DNA of 64,000 nt from a bacterium (GTDB lineage: Bacteria; Zhuqueibacterota; Zhuqueibacteria; Residuimicrobiales; Residuimicrobiaceae), in contig JAKQNR010000052.1 in the NCBI GenBank assembly GCA_029565685.1, positions 1-64,000 of the forward strand, given 5' to 3'. Positions 27,812-35,905 of the stretch are shown here, in pieces. A program made the translations under genes and the position numbers. How positions within the stretch are numbered: the stretch's first letter is position 1; every line of letters begins with the position of its first letter. Under the pieces are notes generated by a model. It saw only the letters and a list, made by a program, of their open reading frames with translations. It had not been told where the DNA came from and ran no database searches.

Positions 27812-27901
27812 CTAGAATACCAGCGGCAATTCCGCCGCCGGTGGAAAGTACTTTGCCGGCTTGCCCTTTTTAATCAATATCTTTTTCTTGACCATTTTCA
27901 T
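27812..27901 (-). CDS. Very short ORF overlapping the DUF4143 ATPase stop
   Basis: An ATG overlaps the stop codon of the ATPase gene (ATGA at 27898-27901) and opens a 29-codon frame rich in lysine at its start and ending in ELPLVF before a TAG. The overlap would allow translational coupling. I recognise no family; it may be a decayed C-terminal piece or chance. Confidence 0.22.
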   Translation of the reverse strand: MKMVKKKILIKKGKPAKYFPPAAELPLVF

Positions 27902-28827
27902 TCGATCCTGCGCAATAGCTGAAGCAAACCGGACACAACGGTAATGATGATGTCCCTGCGCGTTTCTTCGTGGTCTCCATTGTAAACGATGCAGCGGCCG
28001 TACGCATAGGAGCCGATGACCTTCTGAAGGGCTAGCAATCCCTTGAAATGTTCAGGCGCCACCGTCTTTCCTGCTTTTATCTCGATGGGCAGGATCTCCT
28101 GGGCGATGTTATAGATCACATCGGTCTCGTTGCCCATACTGTCGCGGTAGAAATTAAGGTTGATGCTCTTGCCTGGATTGAAGCGAAATTTGACGAGTTC
28201 CGCAATAACCAGATTTTCGAACAGGCTGCCGCGCAGAGGATGGGTATCCACCTGCGTCTCTTTTCCAATTCCCAGCAAATAACAGGCTAAACCGGTGTCG
28301 TAGAAGTAGAGCTTTGGAGATTTGATCAGCCTCTTGCCAAGATTGCGATGGAAAGGCTCCAATAAAAAGACCAGATAGCTTGCTTCGAGCAGAGAAAGCC
28401 ATTCCCGGGCGGTTGTATGCGAGACTCCGGCATCATTCCCCAGACTATTCATATTTAAGAGCTGTCCGATTCTTCCCGCAAGCGACTGCCTGACACGGTT
28501 TAAAATCTCGAATTGTCGGCTTCCAGTCAGAATGAACAGATAGTTGACCCTGCTTTCATCCACGATGCCCTGAATATATGAAAGGAGTTCCGGCACATGC
28601 TGGATTTCATCCTGTATGGCGCCATCGGGTATGCGGCGCAAGAATCCACGGGGGTCGGAGCGGGCAAATTCTCGCTGATCCAGTAATTCCAGATTGATAT
28701 AGGCTTTCTCTTTAAAGATATGGCGAACCAGAGTCGTTTTTCCCGACTGCCTGGGGCAGGTGAGGGTAATGACGGGATACTGCGACGCTAATGTCTGCAA
28801 ATGAAAGGAGATTTCACGATCAACCAT
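27898..28827 (-). CDS. AAA-type ATPase, DUF4143 family, with an apparent internal deletion
   Basis: The 309-residue protein has an ATG preceded by AAGGT. The N-terminal ATPase half has Walker A PRQSGKTT (residues 25-32), a Walker B-like AIQDEIQHVPE and the sensor FILTGSRQF. The C-terminal DUF4143 half contains VSHTTAREWLSLLEASY, KLYFYDTGLACYLLGI and the nuclease-like ending FYRDSMGNETDVIY...LPIEIKAGKT. Relatives are usually about 380-400 residues. Here SLAGR (about residue 115-119) is joined directly to GQLLNMNSLGNDAGVS, so the middle part with the lid and start of the second domain is missing while the frame is kept. It may be non-functional. Such genes are usually accessory and horizontally mobile. 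Confidence 0.85.
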   Translation of the reverse strand: MVDREISFHLQTLASQYPVITLTCPRQSGKTTLVRHIFKEKAYINLELLDQREFARSDPRGFLRRIPDGAIQDEIQHVPELLSYIQGIVDESRVNYLFILTGSRQFEILNRVRQSLAGRIGQLLNMNSLGNDAGVSHTTAREWLSLLEASYLVFLLEPFHRNLGKRLIKSPKLYFYDTGLACYLLGIGKETQVDTHPLRGSLFENLVIAELVKFRFNPGKSINLNFYRDSMGNETDVIYNIAQEILPIEIKAGKTVAPEHFKGLLALQKVIGSYAYGRCIVYNGDHEETRRDIIITVVSGLLQLLRRIE

Positions 28828-29134
28828 GCTAGGACCTTGCAGTTAAAATAATATTTATCAGGATCATGCTAATAATTTATAGGCGTTTTGTAATTTGCAA
28901 GTTATACTTTTAAAAAACAAAGTAAATTGTTGCAGAGTTTCTGGCTGCATCCATAGGACTGTAAGGACTTTCAGTTTGCCAGTGTTATGGGTCTGCTGGC
29001 TGCTTCCATGCGCTCCGGGGGACGCTGCCCAAAAATGGAGTGTATCGGCTGACATTGCAGCAAAATGGAGGCTCTCATCGCTCGGCTGCATGTACTAGCG
29101 CAGCAAGCGCACTTTTTTTAGTGGATGCACCGGT
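28828..29134. other. A+T-rich intergenic stretch, no gene recognised
   Basis: This stretch upstream of the DUF4143 gene starts with an A+T-rich part at 28840-28930 that probably holds its promoter. Open frames here are short, lack ribosome binding sites and do not resemble any family. The composition differs from the neighbouring glycosidase genes and fits an insertion of accessory DNA. Confidence 0.35.
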
Positions 29135-29272
29135 ATGGTCAATATGAGCCTGTTGATTTTTGTGGCTATTTTGTTTGCGCCTGCCAAAGCTTCATCAGGA
29201 TGGAAAAATTTGCGCACAATTGCAATAATTGTAGTTTTGAATCCCGCGGTTCATTACATTATAACGAGGTGA
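29135..29272 (+). CDS. Short ORF with signal-peptide-like start
   Basis: A 45-codon frame begins with ATG at 29135 and encodes a hydrophobic N-terminus (SLLIFVAILFAPAKA) that looks like a signal peptide, then about 25 residues with a second hydrophobic stretch. The upstream ribosome binding site is poor. It may be the relic of a secreted protein or coincidence. Confidence 0.2.
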   Translation: MVNMSLLIFVAILFAPAKASSGWKNLRTIAIIVVLNPAVHYIITR

Positions 29273-29459
29273 TCCATTAACGGGGAGTGCCGCATTAGAT
29301 GGGTGCCCCCCTTTTCATCGTGATTTCCACGAGCAAAACGAATCTTAGAATCGGCTGCCGGACGCCCAAGTGCGAAGATTGCTGTGATGACCGTATCATC
29401 CTTGCCGCCGCTGCGGCGCCGGCCACCCTGCGGGGATCGCTGCCAAGATGGAGGAAACC

Positions 29460-30368
29460 ATGTCGATGCATAAAAAAATCTCTCCTGCGAGCGCTCTTTT
29501 CCTGCTGCTCATCCTTTCCGGCTGTCATTCAGTGCAAGAAACGGATATGAAGGTCATGACTTTCAATATCCTGTACAACAGCCACAGGGTTTTTTCCGGC
29601 GATACCTCCTGGGAGGTCCGCCGGCCTCTGCTCATCGCCTGCCTTAAGGCGCATGCTCCCGACCTGCTCGGCACTCAGGAGTCGTTTAAATTTCAAACCG
29701 ATGCCATTCTAGACGCTTTTCCAAACTGGCGGGTTTTCGGCAAAGGCCGTTACCATCAGGTGCTGGCTGTTTCACCCCGTCGGCCCTATGAGGACCTGGG
29801 CGGCGAATCATGCCGCATCCTTTATGATCAGAACAAATATGATATTATCGATCATGGAACTTTCTGGCACAGCGATCTTCCCGACAGCGCCGGCAGCCGC
29901 ACCTGGGGCAATGAGCTGCCCCGGGTCGTCACCTGGGGAAAATTTCGGATCAAAGACGGCGGCAAAAAATTCGTCGTGATGAACACCCATTTTCATTGGG
30001 ATCAGCCCTATGTTCAGAACACCGCCTATCTCATTATGCGCAAGTGGCGCGAGATCAGCCAGGGACTGCCGACTATTCTGATGGGTGATTTCAATCTGGC
30101 GCCGGAAAGCCCGGAGCATGAGCTGTTTTGCGGCCGGACCGGCCCCAAGGAGCTGGCCGGCCGATTTCGCGACTGCTGGCAAGTCCTCAACAAGCCGGAA
30201 CAGGGCGCCGGCACGGGGCACGCGTTTACAGGCAAGGGCGTCACTCGCATCGACTGGATTCTGGTGACGGAAGAGTTCACGGTGAAATCCATCGAAATCC
30301 TTTACGACAATGCCAATGGAATTTACCCGAGCGACCATTTTCCGGTTCTGGCCGGGCTGACCCTGTGA
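29460..30368 (+). CDS. Lipoprotein of the endonuclease/exonuclease/phosphatase family
   Basis: The ATG at 29460 has GGAGGAAACC directly before it; the one at 29448 lies upstream of this site. The protein has 302 residues, a signal peptide and lipobox (LLILSGC), so it is probably anchored to a membrane facing out of the cytoplasm. The fold motifs are clear: MTFNILYN, LLGTQES (metal-binding Glu), TWGNELPR, NTHFHWD, ILMGDFNLAPESP and SDHFPVLAGL at the end. Secreted members act as phosphodiesterases or phosphatases on lipids, sugars or nucleic acids. Next to glycosidases it may remove phosphoryl groups from glycans, but that is a guess from context. Confidence 0.9.
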   Translation: MSMHKKISPASALFLLLILSGCHSVQETDMKVMTFNILYNSHRVFSGDTSWEVRRPLLIACLKAHAPDLLGTQESFKFQTDAILDAFPNWRVFGKGRYHQVLAVSPRRPYEDLGGESCRILYDQNKYDIIDHGTFWHSDLPDSAGSRTWGNELPRVVTWGKFRIKDGGKKFVVMNTHFHWDQPYVQNTAYLIMRKWREISQGLPTILMGDFNLAPESPEHELFCGRTGPKELAGRFRDCWQVLNKPEQGAGTGHAFTGKGVTRIDWILVTEEFTVKSIEILYDNANGIYPSDHFPVLAGLTL

Positions 30369-30525
30369 GGAAAGCGGAGTGGGCTTTCCAACGGGGCGGT
30401 TCATCATACGGTCAAATGCGAATCCTAACTGTTGTCGGCAAGATGCCCGAAGAGCAACTCCGACGACGGGATCGGCTGGAATGAAGAAAAAAAGCAAATC
30501 CTTGCATGAAAAACGGAGTCCATCG

Positions 30526-31248
30526 ATGAGAAAATCAGTATTCTGGCTGCTGTTCGCCGCAAGCGCCCTGCAGGCTGCTGAAATACCTTGTCTCCTACCC
30601 GCATCCGACCGCCAAAGAATCAACATCGATTTCGACTGGAAATATATCAACCGGGATTTTCCGCATGAGGAGGAAACCCATCAGGTCAACCAGCTGCCCT
30701 GGCAGACGGTGAACCTGCCGCATGACGCCTCCATCACCGGCGCTTTTAACCGGGAAAACAACACCACCCAGGGATTTTTGCCCATGGAGATCGGTTGGTA
30801 CAGCAAAGGACTGTTCTTTCCGGTTTCCTATGAAAACAAAAAGATTTTTATCGTCTTTGACGGCGTCTATCGCGCCTCTGACGTGTGGATGAACTATGCC
30901 TATCTGGGCCACCACGAGTCCGGCTATACCAGTTTCATTTATGATTTGACCGACTATGTCCGCCTTGGCGACCGCACGCCCAACGGCCTGCGCGTGCGCG
31001 TGGACGGTCGGCGTCATGAACAGGACATGTACGAGGGAACGGGCATCTACCGGCATGTGTGGCTGTTGATCACCAACAGGTTGCACTCGGCCTGGTGCGG
31101 CGTTTTTATCAGCACGCCTCAAGTGAGCCGCACCGCAGCGATGGTGCAAGTGCAGACGCGCATTCAGAACGAAAATCAAACCGCTAAAAAATGCCGGCTG
31201 GTCACTCTGATCATGGATGCCGATGGTCATGTGCGGGCCAAGATCTAG
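30526..31248 (+). pseudogene. GH2 glycoside hydrolase, N-terminal part ended by an in-frame TAG
   Basis: The ATG at 30526 has GGAG 8 bases upstream; an alternative at 30481 lacks one. A signal peptide (VFWLLFAASALQA) leads into the GH2 sugar-binding domain (WQTVNLPHDASI, GWYSKGLFFP, VWMNYAYLGHHESGYTSF, EGTGIYRHVWL) and the beginning of the immunoglobulin-like domain. A TAG at 31246-31248 stops translation at residue 240, yet the same frame continues with normal GH2 sequence right after it. The change is explained by one C-to-T transition in a CAG codon. The product of this half alone would lack the catalytic barrel. A sequencing or assembly error remains possible. Confidence 0.8.
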
Positions 31249-31287
31249 TCACAGCGCACCATCCCCGCCGCCGGGGAGTATACATTC

Positions 31288-33270
31288 ATGCAACAGACCG
31301 ATCTGCCACAGCCGCATCTCTGGGACATCGACGATCCCTATCTCTACCGCGCCCATACCCTGGTCTATGACGGCGCTGAGATCGTGGATGCGGTAGAGAC
31401 GTTTTTCGGTATTCGTACGTTCGCGTTCACGCCGGACAACGGTTTTTTCCTCAACGGCCGGCCGGTCAAGCTCAAGGGTTTCAATGCGCACTATGATTTC
31501 GCCGGCGTCGGCGCCGCTCTGCCCGACCGGATGCAGTGGGACGCGATGATGGTCATGAAACAGGCCGGTTTTAACCTTTACCGCTCCAGCCACAATCCCG
31601 CCACGCCGGAACGGCTGGATGTGTGCGACCGCATCGGCCTGCTGGTCTGGGACGAGATCGAGCGCAAGCTGGAAAGCCCGGAAGTGGAACTGGCGCTGGT
31701 GCGCGAGACGATCCTGCGCGACCGCAATCATCCGAGTGTGATCCTCTGGTCGCTGGAGAATGAATCGCCGCTGGAGAGCACGGTCTTTGGCGCCAAAATC
31801 ATCGCGCAGGCCACCGCGCTGGCGCACGCGTTGGATCCCACGCGCTTGACCACCTCCGCCGCCTCCATGCCGGTGAACCGCAACGGTTACGGCGAAGCGT
31901 TGGATGTGGTGAGCTATAATTACGACTGGCGCCGCGCGGATCAGGATCATGTCGATTTTCCGCATTGGAAGATCGGTTTGCTCAGTGAATTCGCCGCCGC
32001 CCGCGCCCGCCGCGGCGTCTATGGCGTCGAGCGCTTCGCTCGGGCGGAGGAGGATTCCTATTTCGATCTTTACAGCGGACAGGTGGAGACCATGTATGAG
32101 CTGTGCAGCCGGGTAGAGAGCTACTGGCGCCGCATCAAGGCGCGTACCTACATGGCCGGCGGCTGTGTCTGGAGCGGCAAAGACAGCTGGGGGGAAGGCA
32201 ACGCCTGGCCGCTGATCTCCCGCGGCGACGGCGCCCTGGATCTGTGTCTTTTTCCCAAAGACGCCTTTTATTACTTTGTCAGCCAGTGGACGGAAAAACC
32301 CATGGTCCATCTTTTTCCGCATTGGAACTGGCCGGGGAGCGAGGGGCGGCCCATCGACGTCTGGTGTTACAGCAACTGCGACAGCGTCGAGCTCTTTCTG
32401 AATGATCGTTCATTCGGTTTTCAGCGCCGGCCGGCTGAACCGGCCGCCTGGGCGCCCGGCCGGCCGGCGCCGTCGCCGGAACAGGCCGAGGAACAAGCGG
32501 AACACCTGACCTGGCAGATCCCTTATGAACCCGGCGTTCTGCGCGCGGTGGGAATGCGCCGCGGCGCCATGGTCTGCGAACAACAGGTCTCGACCGCAAC
32601 TGAGCCGGCTGCGATCAAGCTCTCCCCGCTTCTCGCCGGCCTGGTGGATGAGCAACAGATAATGCCGCTGATCGCGGACGGCCGCGATGTGGCGATTCTC
32701 AAAGCGGAGATTGTGGACCGCGATGGAGTGCGGGTTCCGCATGCCGACAACCTGGTGCAATTTACGGTGGAGGGCGCAGAAAAGATCATCGGCGTGGGCA
32801 ATGGCGACATCGCCAGCCATGAAGCCAATCAGACGGCCTTTCGCAAGGCGTACAACGGTCTGTGCGCGGTGATCGTGCAAACTACAACAACGCCCGGCCG
32901 CTTTGCCGTGGCCGCCGTTTCGCCGGGTCTGATTTCGGACCGGTTCACCCTTTCTTCTCACGCGCCCCGACCGATCTCGCTGCATCTGCACGCTCCTTCG
33001 GCACAGCTGCGGAGCACTGGGGAACTGATCCTGACCGCTCAGGTCTGTGATGCCTATGGCGTGCTGGCGCCGTCGGCAGACCTGCCGGTGCAGTTTACTG
33101 TGCAAGGTCCGGGCTTTCTGGCCGGCCAGGGGAAAAGAGGGACGATGCAGGCGCTACAGGGCCGGGCTACGGTGACGCTTAAATCCACAGGTTCCGCAGG
33201 CGTCATCCAGGTCGTAGCTGCGGCCGATGGGCTGATTCCATCCCGTTTGACCGTCACCGTCACACCTTAA
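31288..33270 (+). pseudogene. GH2 glycoside hydrolase, catalytic and C-terminal part in the same frame after the TAG
   Basis: This is the continuation of the gene that begins at 30526; the first ATG after the stop is at 31288 but it has no ribosome binding site. It contains the rest of the immunoglobulin-like domain (DDPYLYRAHTLVYDG), the TIM barrel with the acid/base in NHPSVILWSLENES and the probable nucleophile Glu in GLLSEFAAARARRGVYG, and C-terminal beta-sandwich modules including a Big-type repeat (VCDAYGVLAPSADLPVQFTVQG). The family covers beta-galactosidase, beta-mannosidase and beta-glucuronidase. All residues expected for activity remain, so the nonsense change looks recent. Beta-mannosidase or beta-galactosidase trimming of glycans would suit the locus. 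Confidence 0.82.
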
Positions 33271-33291
33271 CGTCATTACCGGGAGGTCGAC

Positions 33292-35652
33292 ATGGCGTTT
33301 AAAAGTTTTTTTCTTCTGCTGTCGATAACCGCTGCCGGCTATACCGCGGCGCCCACCAGCCGGCTGCCTTTCACCTACGTCATCGATTACGCTTCTTTGC
33401 AGGAGACCGATCCTGACTTTCGCCGGCAATTTCTCCAAGCCGCACCCACGCTGTTTCATCCCGGACCGGAACTGCGCTATCTCGGCCGTTTCGGTTTCGG
33501 CGGCATGGTAACGCCTTACCGCAATATGCCCTACGCAACCTATGAAGCCCAGGTGAAAGAGTATCTTCAATTTCTGCGGGCGCAGGGAGTGCGCTGGATC
33601 ACGCCCTACCTGTGCAATCAGACGATTTCGGGCAACGATGTCCACCGCTACGGCGTCTGGGAGGTGTATGACCGCTGGCAGGATTTCGCCTTTTTAGGGC
33701 TGGGGGAAAAACCGCAGGATCCCATCCTGTGGATGCAGCGGGAACCCTCCGGCAACCTTCACTATAATTACAAACGCAAATGTTTTCTCGAACGCCATCA
33801 GGATGATCTGCAGATCCGCTATGCGCCCTGTCCGAACAATCCGGATTGGCGCAACCTCTGCAATGCAGAGGCGCGCAACGCCGGCCGTATCGGCTTTGAC
33901 GGCTATTTTATCGACAACAACATCATCCATTGTTACTGCGCCGCCTGCGAGCGGCGGTTTCAGGATTATCTACGGGCGAAATATACGCCGGATGAATTAT
34001 ACCAGGCCTTTGCAACGCGCGACTATGGAGCAATCACGCTGTATCATGAAGGGGATCTGCGCTGGTGGGCGCGGTCGTTCGACGGTTTTATCCCCTGGCT
34101 GGAGCGCAAATACCCACAGTCCGAATGGCCGATTCATTTTGACACAGCCGATTCATTGCAAGAGGTGAACGTGGATGCAGCCGGCGGCGGCATGCTTTAC
34201 GGTGAAACGGAGCAATTCGTCGCGGAACGAATATTATCCGTCGCCTCCCCGGCTATTTTTGAGTCTCTTCGTCTGGCCAACCCGGCGCTGCAGACGCCGA
34301 TCGGACGGCTGCGCTGGGCGGAGACGCAGATGTTCTGGAACCAAAGCATCGGCGATATGCTGGCGGAAATGCGCGATGCGGGCCGAGAGACCAATCCTGA
34401 TTTTTTTCTCATGCCCAACTGGGGCGTCTTTCAACGGATCGACGGCGCCATCGGCCGCGCCGAAGACGGCAAAGATATACGGCGTTGGCGCCACGGAGCG
34501 GACTGGCAGATGTTCGAAGAGGATTATGCGACCGGACTTTTAGCGCCCGGCGTGCTGCTGGATTATGACCTCGAACTGCGCTATGCGTTCAGCTGCGGTG
34601 TTCGCGCCATGTTGCTTCCCTACACCCTCAACGATCCGGTCTTGGAAGAGGTGCATCATGCCGAAGCCGCCGCCTCCGGCGGCAGTGTGTTCGTCACCAC
34701 CTTTCGTTATCCGCAGGTGAGGGAAAAATACCGGCGGTTTTTCGAGACAAATGCGGATCTGTATGAAGGATACTCCTGCGCCGGCCGCGTCGCCCTGGCC
34801 TTTTTTTACGATCAATATTATTATCTGAACATCGATCACTTTCGCCAAGTATACGCGTTGAACCGGTTTCTCGCCGATCAGCAGATTCCCTTTGATTATA
34901 TCCACGAGGGCTGTCTGGATCCCGTTCAGCTCTCCCGGTATCAGGCGATCATTTTGCCGAATGTGGTTTATCTCTCGAATGAACAGATCGCTGCGCTGAA
35001 AACATATGTGGGGCAGGGCGGCACGCTGATCACCATCGGCGAAACTGCAACGCAGGATTTATGCTGCCGGCCGCGGGATGCGGCTGTTTTCAACCGCCGC
35101 ATCAAGCCGGGAAAACGCCATCGCCATTTCAACGATCTGCATCAGGCGCTGCCGCACCGCGGCATTGACCTCGATGACGGCCTGCGCGCAGTGCGAAAAC
35201 TCAAAGCAGGCGGCAAAGGTGCAACCTATCAACGGCTGGCCGAACTGGACCATGCACTGCATTTCAAACGGTATCAGCTCAAGGGGCCGTTGACCGATTG
35301 CCTGGCTGAAGCCCTGGGCGGAAATCCTCATCTCATGGATCCGATGCAGGCCAGTGGATTGCGCCATACGCTGTGGCGCAAACAGCAGGGCCGCCGGGTG
35401 CTGACGGTCCTTCATCTGGTCAACAAAAACGTCCGCCTCGACATCGAGGACGGTCCAAGAAGGTTGCAGACTGTTACGAACCTGAAAGTGGCGCTTCCGG
35501 CCGAACCGGGCAGGCGCTTGGCGTCCGCGGTCTACCGGCGCCCGGACCAGGAGACCGCCGCTCCGCTGAGGCCGTCTTTGAAACAGGGAAGGGTGGTTGT
35601 CACAATCCCCTATTTGTCCTGCTATGGCGTCATCCAAATCGAGTGGATGTGA
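33292..35652 (+). CDS. Secreted putative glycoside hydrolase with TIM barrel and GH42-like trimerisation domain
   Basis: The 786-residue protein has GGGAGG before its ATG at 33292 and a signal peptide (FFLLLSITAAGYTAA). Residues about 40-480 look like a glycosidase TIM barrel: KEYLQFLRAQGVRWITPYL, then IGFDGYFIDNNIIHCYCAACERRFQDYLR, a motif seen in several beta-galactosidase-like families with a zinc-type Cys pair. Residues about 500-590 (RVALAFFYDQYYYLN to YVGQGGTLITIGETAT) resemble the flavodoxin-like trimerisation domain of GH42. I cannot assign a numbered family or catalytic residues. It follows the GH2 gene by 21 bases and is probably its operon partner. Confidence 0.68.
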   Translation: MAFKSFFLLLSITAAGYTAAPTSRLPFTYVIDYASLQETDPDFRRQFLQAAPTLFHPGPELRYLGRFGFGGMVTPYRNMPYATYEAQVKEYLQFLRAQGVRWITPYLCNQTISGNDVHRYGVWEVYDRWQDFAFLGLGEKPQDPILWMQREPSGNLHYNYKRKCFLERHQDDLQIRYAPCPNNPDWRNLCNAEARNAGRIGFDGYFIDNNIIHCYCAACERRFQDYLRAKYTPDELYQAFATRDYGAITLYHEGDLRWWARSFDGFIPWLERKYPQSEWPIHFDTADSLQEVNVDAAGGGMLYGETEQFVAERILSVASPAIFESLRLANPALQTPIGRLRWAETQMFWNQSIGDMLAEMRDAGRETNPDFFLMPNWGVFQRIDGAIGRAEDGKDIRRWRHGADWQMFEEDYATGLLAPGVLLDYDLELRYAFSCGVRAMLLPYTLNDPVLEEVHHAEAAASGGSVFVTTFRYPQVREKYRRFFETNADLYEGYSCAGRVALAFFYDQYYYLNIDHFRQVYALNRFLADQQIPFDYIHEGCLDPVQLSRYQAIILPNVVYLSNEQIAALKTYVGQGGTLITIGETATQDLCCRPRDAAVFNRRIKPGKRHRHFNDLHQALPHRGIDLDDGLRAVRKLKAGGKGATYQRLAELDHALHFKRYQLKGPLTDCLAEALGGNPHLMDPMQASGLRHTLWRKQQGRRVLTVLHLVNKNVRLDIEDGPRRLQTVTNLKVALPAEPGRRLASAVYRRPDQETAAPLRPSLKQGRVVVTIPYLSCYGVIQIEWM

Positions 35653-35871
35653 GCAGACAGGATGCATGATACCTAAGAGATCGATCTGTGCAGCAACGTA
35701 CTTGCATAAAAACGAATGAATCAGGATCGCAGGCCGGTTCAAGCCGGCGCTGACGGGATCACCAGCGCAGATAACCATCTGATTCCAGCTGGGTTGTAAC
35801 GGCGCCGGCGGCTGCCTGTCATCAGGGTGGTCTGCATCACGCGGATGCGGAGAGAATCTTGAACGTTTTAT

Positions 35872-35880
35872 TGCTATACT
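35872..35880 (+). promoter_or_regulatory. Candidate extended -10 promoter of the propeller gene
   Basis: TGCTATACT at 35872-35880 combines a TG extension with TATACT (five of six consensus). It lies 25 bases before the start codon at 35906. A -35 box at normal spacing is not obvious, as expected for extended -10 promoters. This would give a leader of about 20 bases. Confidence 0.35.
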
Positions 35881-35905
35881 AAAATGGGGAAAGCTGGAGC
35901 GACGA

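Noticed and set aside
31246..31248. TAG read as pyrrolysine or another amino acid
   Set aside because: TAG is used as an ordinary stop at the ends of genes at 8463, 11450 and 63327, and GH2 enzymes have no known need for recoding, so a simple nonsense mutation is the better reading.
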